Origin: UBA2396 sp038042175
GTDB taxonomy: Bacteria > Planctomycetota > Phycisphaerae > Phycisphaerales > UBA1924
Reading direction: 5' to 3'
Assembly (NCBI GenBank): GCA_964358855.1
Contig: CAYHQQ010000001.1
Span: 186,001 to 250,000, forward strand
Length of the DNA: 64,000 nucleotides
The notes under the pieces are model-generated. The model was not told the DNA's origin. It made no database searches and worked only from the letters and a program-made list of their open reading frames with translations. Shown here in pieces: positions 26,323-35,267 of the stretch (positions are counted from its first letter, which is position 1; each line of letters starts with the position of its first letter). A program made the position numbers and the translations under genes.

Positions 26323-27126
26323 TCAGCCCGCCATCGCGAGCGTGCGCGATTGGACAAGACCCGCCGCCGACGCTCGCTCCAAAAACGCGCCCGCGGACGC
26401 CCGTTCACGCTCGCCCAGCTCATACTTGAGCAATCGTCCAAGATAACGGGCCGCCAGCTCGACCGGCCAACCGCGTTCGCTCGCTCGCTTGCCGACAATC
26501 CAGTCCAGCCGGGTCTGGTTGTGCCGGCGCTGCCGGTCGAGCAGGGCCATCCCCACACGCACCGCGGGCGTTCGCAAATCGCTGGTGCGGCACATCCAGG
26601 CGGCGTACACGAACGGCATGCCCGTGAGCCGCTTCCACGCCTCCCCGAGATCGAGCTGGTGCGGATAAAGGCTCGCGGGATGCTCGCCCGTCACAACCTT
26701 GTCGCCGATGAGGAGCATCGCCTCGGGCCAGTGTTCCAGGGGCGCCGCGGGGTCCAGGGGCTCAATCCGGGGCGACACGCCGTGCAAAGCCCGCATCAAG
26801 AGCCCGCAGAGCACCAGCGACGTGTGGCTGTCGGTATCGGCAAAGATCGTGGTGATGCGATCGGGCGGCACACGCGAGAAAAGCCGAACCGTCAGTGTCG
26901 GTCCATCGCTCCCGATCATCCCCACGGGCAGCACCGTCAGGGGCTCGGCGGCGTTGACGGCGTCGACGATGGACGCCAGAGCGATATCGACCTCGCCCCG
27001 CACGAGCATCCCCACCAGGCGCGACGGCACCGCTGGCACCAGCGTGAGCCCATGGACCTGGTCGAGCCCTTCGATCAGGGGCGTCGTGTTCAGGTACTCG
27101 ACCACCCCAAGACGGACGTTCGGCAT
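26323..27126 (-). CDS. mqnA: Chorismate dehydratase (futalosine pathway of menaquinone synthesis)
   Basis: 267 residues from the ATG at 27126; the frame continues to another ATG at 27174 giving a Pro-rich N-tail, which I consider less likely. MqnA removes water from chorismate to give 3-[(1-carboxyvinyl)oxy]benzoate, the first futalosine-pathway step. Family features: RLGVVEYLNTTPLIEGL, GEVDIALASIVDAVNA, FADTDSHTSLVLCGLLMRAL, AMLLIGDKVVTGE and LDLGEAWKRLTGMPFVYAAW. No other mqn gene is in the window. First gene of the operon with the sigma-like protein. Confidence 0.93.
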   Translation of the reverse strand: MPNVRLGVVEYLNTTPLIEGLDQVHGLTLVPAVPSRLVGMLVRGEVDIALASIVDAVNAAEPLTVLPVGMIGSDGPTLTVRLFSRVPPDRITTIFADTDSHTSLVLCGLLMRALHGVSPRIEPLDPAAPLEHWPEAMLLIGDKVVTGEHPASLYPHQLDLGEAWKRLTGMPFVYAAWMCRTSDLRTPAVRVGMALLDRQRRHNQTRLDWIVGKRASERGWPVELAARYLGRLLKYELGERERASAGAFLERASAAGLVQSRTLAMAG

Positions 27127-27210
27127 CCCCAACTCTACTCGCGGCGGGGGCGGCGGTCCTGTCGGGGTGTCCATTCAGCGCCAATCCCCGGGAGCGCCGA
27201 TACTATCGGC

Positions 27211-27951
27211 ATGATTCGAGGACCTGTGATCCTTCTGGGCGGCGGCGGACACGCCCTGGTCGTCGCCGATGCCATCGTCGCCGGCGGAGGATCCATCGCC
27301 GGCGTGGTCGACGACAACCCCGCTTGCAGCGTCATCGAGCACAAGGATGTGCCGCACCTGGGCACCATCAAGGACCTGCTCGACCACTCGACGCCCACCG
27401 TCGGACCCTTGGTCCTGTGCGTGGGCGACCTTGAGCTGCGGCGCCGCATCATCTCGACGCTCGATGCCGACACGGTGATCAACCACGTCATCCATCCTTC
27501 GGCCGTGGTCGCACCGTCGGCCAGGCTCGCCCTGGGCGTTTTCATCGGGCCCCTCGCCGTCGTCCACTCCTTCGCGCAGGTGGGCGCCCACTCGATCATC
27601 AATTCCGGAGCGATCGTCGAGCACGAGTGCATCATCGGGGCCAACGTCCACGTCGCCCCCGGCGCGGTGCTTGGCGGGGCGGTCTCGGTCGCGGCCGATT
27701 GCCTCATCGGACTCGGATCGATCGTGCTCCCCGGGCTTCGCGTCGGACGAGGCTCAACCATCGGCGCGGGTGCGGTGGTGGTGCGAGACGTGCCCCTGGC
27801 GGCCACTGTCGTGGGAATTCCCGCCAAGGTCCGGACCCTGCTCTCGGCGCCCAGGGCCAGCCCGATCAGTCCGGCGAAGAAGGCTCCGAAGAAGAAGGCT
27901 CAGAAGCGATCGGCGCGGTCTGCTTCCCGAGCTCGCGGGCGCGGTCGATAA
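27211..27951 (+). CDS. NeuD/PglD-type sugar O- or N-acyltransferase (left-handed beta-helix)
   Basis: 246 residues from the ATG at 27211. N-terminal Rossmann-like part ILLGGGGHALVVADAI and DDNPACSVIEHKDVPHLGTI, then hexapeptide repeats from ~100 (VFIGPLAVVHSFAQVGAHSI, IIGANVHVAPGAVLGGAVSV, CLIGLGSIVLPGLRVGRGS) ending VGIPAKV. The His in VEHECIIG is in the position of the catalytic base. Uses acetyl-CoA or another acyl donor to modify an amino sugar for surface glycans. A Lys/Arg-rich tail of ~30 residues (KKAPKKKAQKRSARS) is unusual and lies in an 86-nt overlap with the convergent lipoprotein gene. Confidence 0.88.
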   Translation: MIRGPVILLGGGGHALVVADAIVAGGGSIAGVVDDNPACSVIEHKDVPHLGTIKDLLDHSTPTVGPLVLCVGDLELRRRIISTLDADTVINHVIHPSAVVAPSARLALGVFIGPLAVVHSFAQVGAHSIINSGAIVEHECIIGANVHVAPGAVLGGAVSVAADCLIGLGSIVLPGLRVGRGSTIGAGAVVVRDVPLAATVVGIPAKVRTLLSAPRASPISPAKKAPKKKAQKRSARSASRARGRGR

Positions 27952-28318
27952 GCCCCTTCTCCAGCTCCGGGCGTCCCATCGTCGATTCCAGAGCCGGCTT
28001 GAGCGTGAAGTTCCATCGCACGCGGGTCTCTACACCCCAGGGCATCGCCTCCGCCACCAGATCGGGTCCGACGTACTCGTACCACGGGGCGGTCGCCACC
28101 GCGCTGGTCACGACCGGTTCGTAGCCCTCAAGACGCAGCCGAACGTCGTAGGTGCCGTAGTGCACGAACGACGCCTCCAGCGGCGTGCGTCCGAGCTCCA
28201 CGTCGTTGACCCAGACCAAAGCGCCCGGCGGGGCCGAGGTGATGACCAGGCGACGATCGGCGCAGCCCCCCGTCAGCAGGACCACTCCCAGCAAAGCCGT
28301 CCAAGCTCCAGACCTCAT
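27866..28318 (-). CDS. PEGA-domain lipoprotein
   Basis: 150 residues; ATG at 28318 overlaps the lptB stop by 4 nt. Lipobox LLGVVLLTGGC with Cys ~residue 19, then a PEGA-type beta fold: LVITSAPPGALVWVNDVELG, TPLEASFVHYGTYDVRLRLE and GYEPVV. PEGA domains are surface-layer or cell-wall associated. The Ser/Pro-rich tail overlaps the acyltransferase gene for 86 nt in antisense. Translational coupling to lptB suggests an envelope-assembly role; exact function unknown. Confidence 0.8.
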   Translation of the reverse strand: MRSGAWTALLGVVLLTGGCADRRLVITSAPPGALVWVNDVELGRTPLEASFVHYGTYDVRLRLEGYEPVVTSAVATAPWYEYVGPDLVAEAMPWGVETRVRWNFTLKPALESTMGRPELEKGLIDRARELGKQTAPIASEPSSSEPSSPD

Positions 28319-29097
28319 GTCGCGCTCCCGTTGGTCACCGATTCCCCCCGCTCTTGATGGTGATCGTCGAACTCGTCGCCCCGGAAGAGCGACCCAAGAT
28401 ACGCCCGCTTCACCAGCTCGCTGTTGATCAGCTCCTTGGGCGTCCCCTGGGCCAGCACGTGCCCCGAGTCGAGGATGTACGCCCGGTCGCAGACCCGCAG
28501 CGTCTGCTGCACGTTGTGGTCGGTGATCAGGAACGCGATCCCCGCGTCGCAGAGCTTGCGGATCTCGCCCTGCAGTTCCTCCACGGCGATGGGATCGACG
28601 CCGCTGAAGGGCTCGTCGAGCAGGATGAGCTTGGGCTTGGTGACCAGCGCCCGGGCGATCTCCAGCTTGCGCCGCTCGCCCCCGGAGCAGGTTCTGGCCG
28701 CCTGCTTGGCCTTGTGGGTCAGGTGGAACTGCTCGAGCAGGGCTGCCGCCCGGATGTGCCGCTCGCGCCGCCTCAGGCCGATGGTCTCCAGGATCGCCAG
28801 GAGGTTCTGCTCGCAGGTGAGTCGCTGGAAGACGCTGGGCTCCTGCGAGAGGTACCCCATGCCCATCCGCGCCCGCTTGTACATCGGCTGGGTCGACACG
28901 TCGCGCCCGTCAAACATCACCCGCCCCGCGTCAGCGTCGATCATCCCGATCGCCATGCGGAAACTGGTGGTCTTGCCCGCGCCGTTGCGCCCCAGGAGCC
29001 CGATCACCTGTTGACGCTCGACCGCGAACGACACGTCGTCAACGACGAGCCGGTCGGCATAGCTCTTCCGCAATTTGGACGCCTCAAGCAACGGCAC
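28315..29097 (-). CDS. lptB: LPS export ABC transporter ATP-binding protein LptB
   Basis: 260 residues from a GTG at 29097. LptB powers LptFG to extract lipopolysaccharide from the inner membrane. Walker A GRNGAGKTT (~36), Q-loop LSQEPSVFQRLTCEQN, ABC signature CSGGERRKLEIARAL (Cys for the usual Leu), Walker B LILLDEPFSGVDP and H-loop ITDHNVQQTL, with the LptB-characteristic order EPFSGVDPIAVEELQ. A 20-residue acidic/His tail (RGDEFDDHHQERGES) extends it beyond the usual ~240. Coupled to the PEGA lipoprotein downstream. Confidence 0.93.
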   Translation of the reverse strand: MPLLEASKLRKSYADRLVVDDVSFAVERQQVIGLLGRNGAGKTTSFRMAIGMIDADAGRVMFDGRDVSTQPMYKRARMGMGYLSQEPSVFQRLTCEQNLLAILETIGLRRRERHIRAAALLEQFHLTHKAKQAARTCSGGERRKLEIARALVTKPKLILLDEPFSGVDPIAVEELQGEIRKLCDAGIAFLITDHNVQQTLRVCDRAYILDSGHVLAQGTPKELINSELVKRAYLGSLFRGDEFDDHHQERGESVTNGSAT

Positions 29098-29150
29098 GCA
29101 ACGAGTCTAGGCCGCCGGAGGGAGCTCCTTGGGCCACCCACGAATCGTCG

Positions 29151-29525
29151 CTACTTCACAAACCGCAGACAGATCGGGTACCGGAAGGTCTCCCCCCGCC
29201 CCGCCGCCAGGGCGCCGCGGATCGCCGAGATCGGAATCACGACCCACAGCAGCAACACGAGCGGGAATCCGATGATAACGAAGCACAACAGGCCCGCGAT
29301 GAGCCCGTAGATGCCCATGGAAATATGGAAATTCAGGGCCTCTCGCCCGTGGTCGTCGATGTACTGCGACTCGTCTCGCTTCATGATCCACAGAATCAGG
29401 CAGACCACGATTCCCGTGATGTGACCGATCCCCGGGAGCATCGGAGCCGCCACCGACAGGTGGATCCACTGGGCGTGCTTTCGCTCCGATACCACGGTCT
29501 TCATCGGGATATTCATAGACTCCAT
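29151..29525 (-). CDS. DUF4870 membrane protein
   Basis: 124 residues from the ATG at 29525; an alternative ATG at 29516 has GGAG close by. Three hydrophobic stretches (HITGIVVCLILWIMKR, FHISMGIYGLIAGLLCFVII and LVLLLWVVIPISAIRGALAA) and the motif ESQYIDDHGREALNFHIS match DUF4870, a widespread small membrane family of unknown function. Monocistronic; followed by a 52-nt gap to lptB. Confidence 0.85.
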   Translation of the reverse strand: MESMNIPMKTVVSERKHAQWIHLSVAAPMLPGIGHITGIVVCLILWIMKRDESQYIDDHGREALNFHISMGIYGLIAGLLCFVIIGFPLVLLLWVVIPISAIRGALAAGRGETFRYPICLRFVK

Positions 29526-29542
29526 GAGGGCCCCCCGCCACG

Positions 29543-29576
29543 GGCCGTGTTGGAGCCGCTGGGCTCCAACCCGGCC
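29543..29576. other. Long hairpin between the aldo/keto reductase and DUF4870 genes
   Basis: GGCCG..TTGGAGCC (29543-29558) pairs with GGCTCCAA..CGGCC (29562-29576) around GCT. No U-run on either strand, so a rho-independent terminator is doubtful; it may still end the aldo/keto reductase transcript. Confidence 0.4.
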
Positions 29577-29647
29577 GAGAATGGAGTATTCGGGTTCCGG
29601 CGATCGCGGTTTCAGCCCCCGGCCGGACCCGCCCCAACATCGCCCGA

Positions 29648-30673
29648 TCAATCGGCAAAGAGCTGCCTCAGCGATTCCATCTGCGCGGGCGTCATGTCGG
29701 CCGCCGTCGCCGCCGAGATGTTGCTCGCCGCCTGCTTGGCATTGCGGAACCCCGGAATCGTGCTGCACACGTGCGGATGGGCCAGGAGCCACCTCTGGGC
29801 AATGGCCGAGAGCCCCGCGATGATCTCGTCGGGCGTTCCCGAAATGCCGAACTGCTCGCGCACCACCGCCAGCTTGCGCCGGACCCCAAGCAAGATCTCC
29901 CGTGTGAAGTCCTTTCGATTGTGGCGATAGTCCCCCTCGCCAAAGGCCGGCGGCCGCTCGGGGTCGAACTTGTCGAGCAGGACTCCCTGATCCAGCGGCC
30001 CAAAGGCGACGAACGAGCACCCGTACTGGTCCATCAGCTTCTGGCAGCGTCCCCCAGGGCGGACGAACTCGTCGTACCGGAGATTCGCCTTGTTCTGGAG
30101 GACGTCGGGCTTGAGCACAGGCACCGCCCGCTCGAAGTCCTCGGGCGTGTAGGCGCTCTGACCGATCGCCCGCACCTTGCCCTCTTTCACCAGCTCGTGC
30201 ATGGTGCCGGCGGCCTCCGCCAGGTAGTCGTGCGGCAGGGCGTCGTAACCCGGACCCTCGTAGCTTCCGTGGTGAAAGTAGTAAAGGTCGATGTGACTGG
30301 CCTGCAGGTTGCGGAGCGACTGCTCGCACTGGTTGCGAATATGCCTGGGTTCATAGGCGTGGGGTGCGGTGCCCTTGAAGTGCCCCACCTTGGTCGCCAC
30401 GACCTGCCCCTGTCGGTTGACCCCCAGCTTGCCGAAGCACTGCGCCAGGAGGCGTTCGGCCCTTCCGTTGCCGTAGATGTCGGCGTTGTCCCAGTGGTTG
30501 ACTCCGGCGTCAAGCCCGACCTTGACGCCCGCAAGAACCTCGTCCTCGTTGACCTCGGACCAGCCGATGGGCTGCCCGGTGGCCGAGGACCAGTTGGGCC
30601 CGCCCATGGTCCAGCACCCAAAGCCGACTTCGGAGACCTTGATCGCCGTCCTGCCGAGCGTTCGGTATCGCAT
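29648..30673 (-). CDS. Aldo/keto reductase
   Basis: 341 residues from the ATG at 30673 (MRYRTLGRTAIKVSEVGFG); an ATG six codons upstream is possible. NADPH-dependent carbonyl reductase of the TIM-barrel AKR superfamily. Catalytic tetrad positions: DNADIYGNGRAE (Asp and Tyr), VVATKVGH (Lys), LYYFHHGSYEG (His), then RAIGQSAYTPEDFE, and the cofactor-binding end HPHVCSTIPGFRNAKQAASN. Long form with an N-terminal GGPNWSSATG insert. Substrate unknown. Preceded by the terminator at 30720. Confidence 0.9.
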   Translation of the reverse strand: MRYRTLGRTAIKVSEVGFGCWTMGGPNWSSATGQPIGWSEVNEDEVLAGVKVGLDAGVNHWDNADIYGNGRAERLLAQCFGKLGVNRQGQVVATKVGHFKGTAPHAYEPRHIRNQCEQSLRNLQASHIDLYYFHHGSYEGPGYDALPHDYLAEAAGTMHELVKEGKVRAIGQSAYTPEDFERAVPVLKPDVLQNKANLRYDEFVRPGGRCQKLMDQYGCSFVAFGPLDQGVLLDKFDPERPPAFGEGDYRHNRKDFTREILLGVRRKLAVVREQFGISGTPDEIIAGLSAIAQRWLLAHPHVCSTIPGFRNAKQAASNISAATAADMTPAQMESLRQLFAD

Positions 30674-30719
30674 GTGGTGAGGGTACCTCAACCCGGCCGA
30701 GCGGGCGTGACGGACGCGA

Positions 30720-30755
30720 GAAAAGCGAAGCCGGGGCCCGTGATCGGGCCCCGGC
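30720..30755 (-). terminator. Intrinsic terminator of the ClpP-fold gene pair
   Basis: Perfect 11-bp stem GCCGGGGCCCG (30730-30740) / CGGGCCCCGGC (30745-30755), loop TGAT; on the minus strand it is followed by TTCGCTTTTCTC. Placed 27 nt after the stop of the 441-residue gene. Confidence 0.8.
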
Positions 30756-30781
30756 GTGAGATCATGTGTTCGCGGATCGGA

Positions 30782-32107
30782 TTACCGGCCGCCGCCGGCA
30801 ATTTCCTTCATCAGCTTTTCCTGGGCCGCAACCCACTCGTTGAACTCCTCGATTCCGCCCCAATTGAAGAGGGCGAAGTTCGGGTTGTTCTTGACCATCG
30901 AGCGGATCTGGTTCAAAGCCTCCCGGGCCTTGTTGATGAACTTGCCCCGCTCGGTCTTGTCGGCCTGGGCCTGGGCCAGGGCCAGATAGTTCCGGTACAC
31001 GGCCACATACCGCTGGAAGCCCGTCTCGTCGGCCTTGGTCTTCTCGCGGAACGCGAGCATGTGCGCCTCGGCCTTGCTGATGGGGTACTTATACAGCGGG
31101 TCGATCTTGCCAACCCACTCCACCTCGGCCAGCCCCATCGCCTTGGTGAGCTCATCGGTCGTCGCCGCGACGCCCTTGGCGAACCGGATCCGCGTCGCGT
31201 CCTCGGAATTGAGCGTCAACACCGCCACCGCGCGGGGATTGAGGACGATCTCGCCGCTGGTCGCGTCCTGGTAGTACGTCACCTTGCCCGTCACCGGATC
31301 GACCGTGCACGACAGCGCGCCCCAGGGCGGCTCGATGTCGAGCACCGAGCTCTCCTCGGCCCTGCCCGAAATCTGCATCGCACGCATGATCTTGGGATCG
31401 TACCCGCCCCGCGCCGAGATCTTCTCCATGTCACGCAGAACCTGCTCGAGCCCGCGACCCTTCATGGCGTTCTTGTCGCCGCTGAACCCGGTGCACGCCC
31501 CGTAGTTGGCCTGGGGCATGAAGTAGATCTCTTCGATGCAGTGCGCGGTCATCGCCGCCGCCGAAATCGCCGACTCGATCCACGCCACCACCCTGTACTT
31601 CTTCTTCAGCTTCAGGTGGATCATGTCCGAGAGGGGCTGAATCTCAAGCAGAGCCCCGCCGCCCGACTTGATCCGAATCACCAGGATGTCCACCTTCTCC
31701 TCGTCCAGAAGCGGGATGCACTGCTCGATCGAGTTGGCCGTCATGTAGATGCCGACCATTCCCTCGAGACTCAGCACCGCCGCACGCGGCACCCCGCTCT
31801 TGGCGGTGCGAGGCTTGGCCTCGTCCTTGGAACCCGCGGGCACCGCGGGCTTGGCGTTCTCTTCCGCGGGCTTGGAGACGTCCTTCTCGACCTTGCTGTA
31901 CTCCGAGGGCGTGTACATCGTCGTGCCGATGTTGGACTTGAACCAGATCACCCCGTCGGCCTCGCGGACAATCTCGCCCTCGATGACCTTCCCGTCCTTG
32001 AGCGTGAGCTTGTCCGCCGCCATCGCCACCGAGGGAACATACACGGCAGACGCGACAAACGCGACGCCGAGTACGAGCAAACCGATCATTCGTGCAAGTG
32101 CTTTCAT
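30782..32107 (-). CDS. Exported ClpP/crotonase-fold protein, putative serine peptidase (NfeD/SppA-like)
   Basis: 441 residues; AAGGA 5 nt before the ATG at 32107. Signal peptide MIGLLVLGVAFVASAVYVPS ending AMA. A short beta domain follows (LTLKDGKVIEGEIVREADG), then a Lys/Ala/Pro linker and a ClpP-like core: RAAVLSLEGMVGIYMTANSI, VDILVIRIKSGGGALLEIQ and RVVAWIESAISAAAMTAHC, where Ser in AISAA (~183) fits the nucleophile of membrane-bound ClpP-class peptidases. The C-terminal part is helical. It follows its paralogue (32150-33667) after 42 nt; together they look like a two-subunit periplasmic complex. Activity is inferred only. Confidence 0.72.
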   Translation of the reverse strand: MKALARMIGLLVLGVAFVASAVYVPSVAMAADKLTLKDGKVIEGEIVREADGVIWFKSNIGTTMYTPSEYSKVEKDVSKPAEENAKPAVPAGSKDEAKPRTAKSGVPRAAVLSLEGMVGIYMTANSIEQCIPLLDEEKVDILVIRIKSGGGALLEIQPLSDMIHLKLKKKYRVVAWIESAISAAAMTAHCIEEIYFMPQANYGACTGFSGDKNAMKGRGLEQVLRDMEKISARGGYDPKIMRAMQISGRAEESSVLDIEPPWGALSCTVDPVTGKVTYYQDATSGEIVLNPRAVAVLTLNSEDATRIRFAKGVAATTDELTKAMGLAEVEWVGKIDPLYKYPISKAEAHMLAFREKTKADETGFQRYVAVYRNYLALAQAQADKTERGKFINKAREALNQIRSMVKNNPNFALFNWGGIEEFNEWVAAQEKLMKEIAGGGR

Positions 32108-32149
32108 AAGTTTCCTTCCATCTCCACAGTTTGGTTCGGTGGGCGTTGG

Positions 32150-33667
32150 TTATCTGGGCTTGTCAGCGTTCTGCTCGATCTTGATCCGCTCGATGTACTG
32201 CTTGAGCTGTTCTTCCATCGGCAACCGGTTCTGCGGCGCCCACGGCATCATCCCCTCGTGATAACGATCCCACACGCTCAGCATTGCCTCGAACTTGCGC
32301 TTGCGGATGCCGCGAGCCTTCGTCCGGGCGTCGTAGTCGCCGGGGGCATCGACCCGCACGTCGCCGGCCTCTTCCCAGAGCTTGCGATACTGCTTTTTCG
32401 CGTCGGCCAACTGCTTTGACCACCCCTCGGTGATCGACTTGCTCTTGGCGTCCACACGCAGACCGCTCCGATCGAGTTTGAGCGCGTACAGCAGGCTGTC
32501 CAGATCGTCCGCCGTTCCTTTCGAAATCCGCAGGCGCAGCGCCTTCTTGGCGTCCAGGGTCAGCACGTCGTTCCCGTCCCCGCTGATGCGTTCCTTCACC
32601 GTGTCGGCCCGCGCGTCGGTCCCGTCGTCGGTGAGCAACTCCTCACCCTTGAGCGGGTCGGCGTTGCGCTCGTAATACTCCACCTGCTCGCCGGTGACCT
32701 TGCAGCTCAACCAATACTCGACCACGCACAGCGCGTTGATGATCCTGGGGTCGTACCCGCCCGAGATCGCCCACCCCTGGGCGTGCCCCAGATGGGCCGA
32801 GTACAACTTGGACTTCACCACCTCGTCGCCCGTCTTGAACATCTGCGTCAGGCCGCCGATCCCCCCGATCCGCGAGTCGGAGGACATGTAGATGTCCTTT
32901 GCACAGAACGGCAGCAACGCCGAAGCGCCCATCGCCTGCTTCACCCAGAAGATCACCCGCGGCGAGGGCTGCTTGGCCAGCCCGAAGATCGTCGGCAGTT
33001 CATTGGTCAAAATTGGCGTGAGCCGCTCGGCCGCGAAAACGAAACCCAACTCGCCGACTTCGTCGGGAAGCCGCTCGCCTCCCTGCTCCCACTTGTTATC
33101 CAGCTCGAAAATCACCACCTCGGCATGTTGCGACGCGGCATCCTTGAGAATGTTGCGCAGCGGCGTCTCGGAGATGTCCTCTCCGAACGTGCCCTTGAGC
33201 GTCGCCACATAGACCTTGGTCTTGCCCGTCTGATCCGCCAGCGGCTTGACCGGCTCCTTGCCCGTCGGCTGCGGGACCTTGTTCGGGTCAACCTTGACCG
33301 AGTCCGTGTTGGGCGCGCCCGGCGTCGTCTGGTCCGGGGCCCGCTTGCCCCGCTTGATCGTCAGGATCTCGCTCTTGTCGTACTCGGTCTCAAAGGAGAT
33401 GCCCGACTGAACCCCCTTGAACTTGATCTTCGTATCCGTCTCCGACAGGATCCGCCCGCGGATCTCCAGATTCGTGCTCTTCATGATCAGCACGTCGTCC
33501 TCGTCGCTGGCCACCGGCTTGGTCTTCTCGGGCTGAATCGCCCCCACCGGCGACATCGCGATCTGCGTCGTCGCGGCCGAAACCGCCAGAATCGCCACAC
33601 CGCTCGCGGCAAGGAGACGCTGGAGAACCGTGCCCTTGCCAGAACCGCCGCTCATGGATTTGATCAT
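32150..33667 (-). CDS. Exported ClpP/crotonase-fold paralogue, probably catalytically dead
   Basis: 505 residues from the ATG at 33667 (an ATG three codons on is possible). Signal-like segment LQRLLAASGVAILAVSAATT. Same architecture as the gene downstream: a beta domain LEIRGRILSETDTKIKFKG, a Pro/Lys linker, then KVYVATLKGTFGEDISETPL, AEVVIFELDNKWEQGGERL and RVIFWVKQAMGASALLPFC. At the position of the paralogue's nucleophile (AISAA) it reads AMGAS, so Gly replaces Ser. A shared GGYDPRIINAL / GGYDPKIMRAM segment confirms the relationship. I infer a regulatory or structural partner of the 441-residue protein. Confidence 0.72.
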   Translation of the reverse strand: MIKSMSGGSGKGTVLQRLLAASGVAILAVSAATTQIAMSPVGAIQPEKTKPVASDEDDVLIMKSTNLEIRGRILSETDTKIKFKGVQSGISFETEYDKSEILTIKRGKRAPDQTTPGAPNTDSVKVDPNKVPQPTGKEPVKPLADQTGKTKVYVATLKGTFGEDISETPLRNILKDAASQHAEVVIFELDNKWEQGGERLPDEVGELGFVFAAERLTPILTNELPTIFGLAKQPSPRVIFWVKQAMGASALLPFCAKDIYMSSDSRIGGIGGLTQMFKTGDEVVKSKLYSAHLGHAQGWAISGGYDPRIINALCVVEYWLSCKVTGEQVEYYERNADPLKGEELLTDDGTDARADTVKERISGDGNDVLTLDAKKALRLRISKGTADDLDSLLYALKLDRSGLRVDAKSKSITEGWSKQLADAKKQYRKLWEEAGDVRVDAPGDYDARTKARGIRKRKFEAMLSVWDRYHEGMMPWAPQNRLPMEEQLKQYIERIKIEQNADKPR

Positions 33668-33968
33668 CGCTGCTTCGCCTTCTTCTTGTTGATCCGGCCC
33701 GCATTCGCATGCCGGCTGGATCACGACTCGATCGAGTACCGACTTCTGCCACCCGCTGGCCACCCCAGGAACCAAACACGACTCCCACCCAAATAACCCG
33801 TTCCAAAAACCTGGACGGAACCGTCCGGGCCCAAGCTTTGCCTTGGCCCCAACCTCGTTCTGGTCGTTCCGCCCCGGCATTCTATCCGATTCCTGTCCAA
33901 GAGTGGTACCAGAAATAACCGGCGAGCGCGTGCACGACCCTGGTCCCGACAGACGGGTTGGCACCCTT
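33668..33968. other. Intergenic region between the CCA-adding enzyme and the ClpP-fold operon
   Basis: No gene seen. It holds a perfect palindrome GGACGG-AA-CCGTCC at 33813-33826, which could be an operator or a hairpin, and on the minus strand TAGAAT near 33888 as a possible -10 of the ClpP-fold operon, without a good -35. Confidence 0.4.
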
Positions 33969-35234
33969 TCAGACACCGAGGCGAGAGGCAAGTTCCAAGG
34001 CCTCTGCTTTTTCGTGGACGATTCCCTCTAACTGGGCATCATAAACCCGATCAAGTACCATACGAAACCGCGGCCCCGGCTTCCAGCCCACCGAGATCAG
34101 GTCGTCCCCGGTCACCAAAGGAGGCGGACACAGGCCAACCCCGTCGCTGGCGAGGCGCGCCACCTCTTCTTCAATACGCCGGCCGTCGTCCGGTGATTCG
34201 GCGCACAGGAGCACAATCGCGTCCGCCGCCTGCGGCCTCGAAAGTAGCCGCTTCCGTCCCGCCACGCCCAGGGTCGACCAGGCGCGCGTCAGACTCCCCA
34301 AGATGGACAGCACTCCCGTCAGCGCAGCATGCTCGTCGTTGGAGAGGCACAACGCCCGTCGCCATTCATGGGCGACCGACTTGATCTCCTCCGGCCCCGC
34401 CGACGCGCCGCGATCACGCGCCCACGCCGCAAGCGCCAAGCCCAGATGTGCGCTCGGTCCCAGCTTGGCGAGCCTGAGGGTCAACCGCCCGCTCGGACCT
34501 GCCGGCGCCCCAAGAACTGCGGCGTCCAAACCCAGCCCTTGCAGAAGGTCGATGGCAATGCTCCGGGTTGGGTGGCCCAGCATCAGCCTAACTTCATCGC
34601 CGATGCGTTCGCGGCTCACCCCGCTGAGCTCGCCCGTGTGGCGTGCGATCGCCTCCGCCGTTTCGGGCGAAATGGAAAAACCGAGCTTTGCGGAGAGTCT
34701 CACCGCCCGCAGCGCCCTGAGGTGATCCTCGCCCAGTCGCTGATCGGGATCCCCCACCGCTCGAATCACGCGCCGCGCAAGGTCACCCAGCCCGCCCACA
34801 TGATCGATCACGCGCCCGCCCGGCCCCGACTGGGTATCCAAAGGGTCCAGAAAGAGCGCGTTCACCGTGAAATCCCGACGCCGTGCGTCGTCCTGTGGGG
34901 TGCTGAATCGAACCGAATCCGGTCTGCGATTGTCGAGGTATGTCCCATCGGCCCTGAAGGTCGCGACCTCGATGACGCTCTGACCCTCCTTCACCAGCAT
35001 GACGCCAAACGAAGCACCCACCGCCGCGGTCCGGCGAAAGAGCGAAGCGATGCGGTCGGGCGTGGCGTCGGTCGCCACGTCGTAATCGCTCGGTGTCAAT
35101 CCCAGGAGCTCGTCGCGCACGCAACCGCCGGCGAAATAGGCGACGTGCCCCGCCTCCTGGAGCGCACGAACGACCACCACCGCCGCGTGGCGGTCGGGCG
35201 AATCGCCGGACTTCTGGGGCTGCGCCGAGTGCAC
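33969..35234 (-). CDS. cca: CCA-adding enzyme / poly(A) polymerase-family tRNA nucleotidyltransferase (class II)
   Basis: 421 residues from a GTG at 35234. Adds or repairs the 3' CCA of tRNAs. Class II head domain: AYFAGGCVRDELLGLTPSDY followed by DVATDATPD (metal-binding DxD), VIEVATFRADGTY, then RRDFTVNALFLDP, VGDPDQRLGEDHLRALRAVR and FSISPETAEAIARHT. No HD phosphohydrolase domain. This gene fits the context: both tRNA genes in the window lack an encoded CCA. The family also includes poly(A) polymerases, and sequence alone does not separate them with certainty. Confidence 0.9.
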   Translation of the reverse strand: MHSAQPQKSGDSPDRHAAVVVVRALQEAGHVAYFAGGCVRDELLGLTPSDYDVATDATPDRIASLFRRTAAVGASFGVMLVKEGQSVIEVATFRADGTYLDNRRPDSVRFSTPQDDARRRDFTVNALFLDPLDTQSGPGGRVIDHVGGLGDLARRVIRAVGDPDQRLGEDHLRALRAVRLSAKLGFSISPETAEAIARHTGELSGVSRERIGDEVRLMLGHPTRSIAIDLLQGLGLDAAVLGAPAGPSGRLTLRLAKLGPSAHLGLALAAWARDRGASAGPEEIKSVAHEWRRALCLSNDEHAALTGVLSILGSLTRAWSTLGVAGRKRLLSRPQAADAIVLLCAESPDDGRRIEEEVARLASDGVGLCPPPLVTGDDLISVGWKPGPRFRMVLDRVYDAQLEGIVHEKAEALELASRLGV

Positions 35235-35267
35235 GCGACAGAGTATCGCCCGCGCGCAAGCCGCGCA

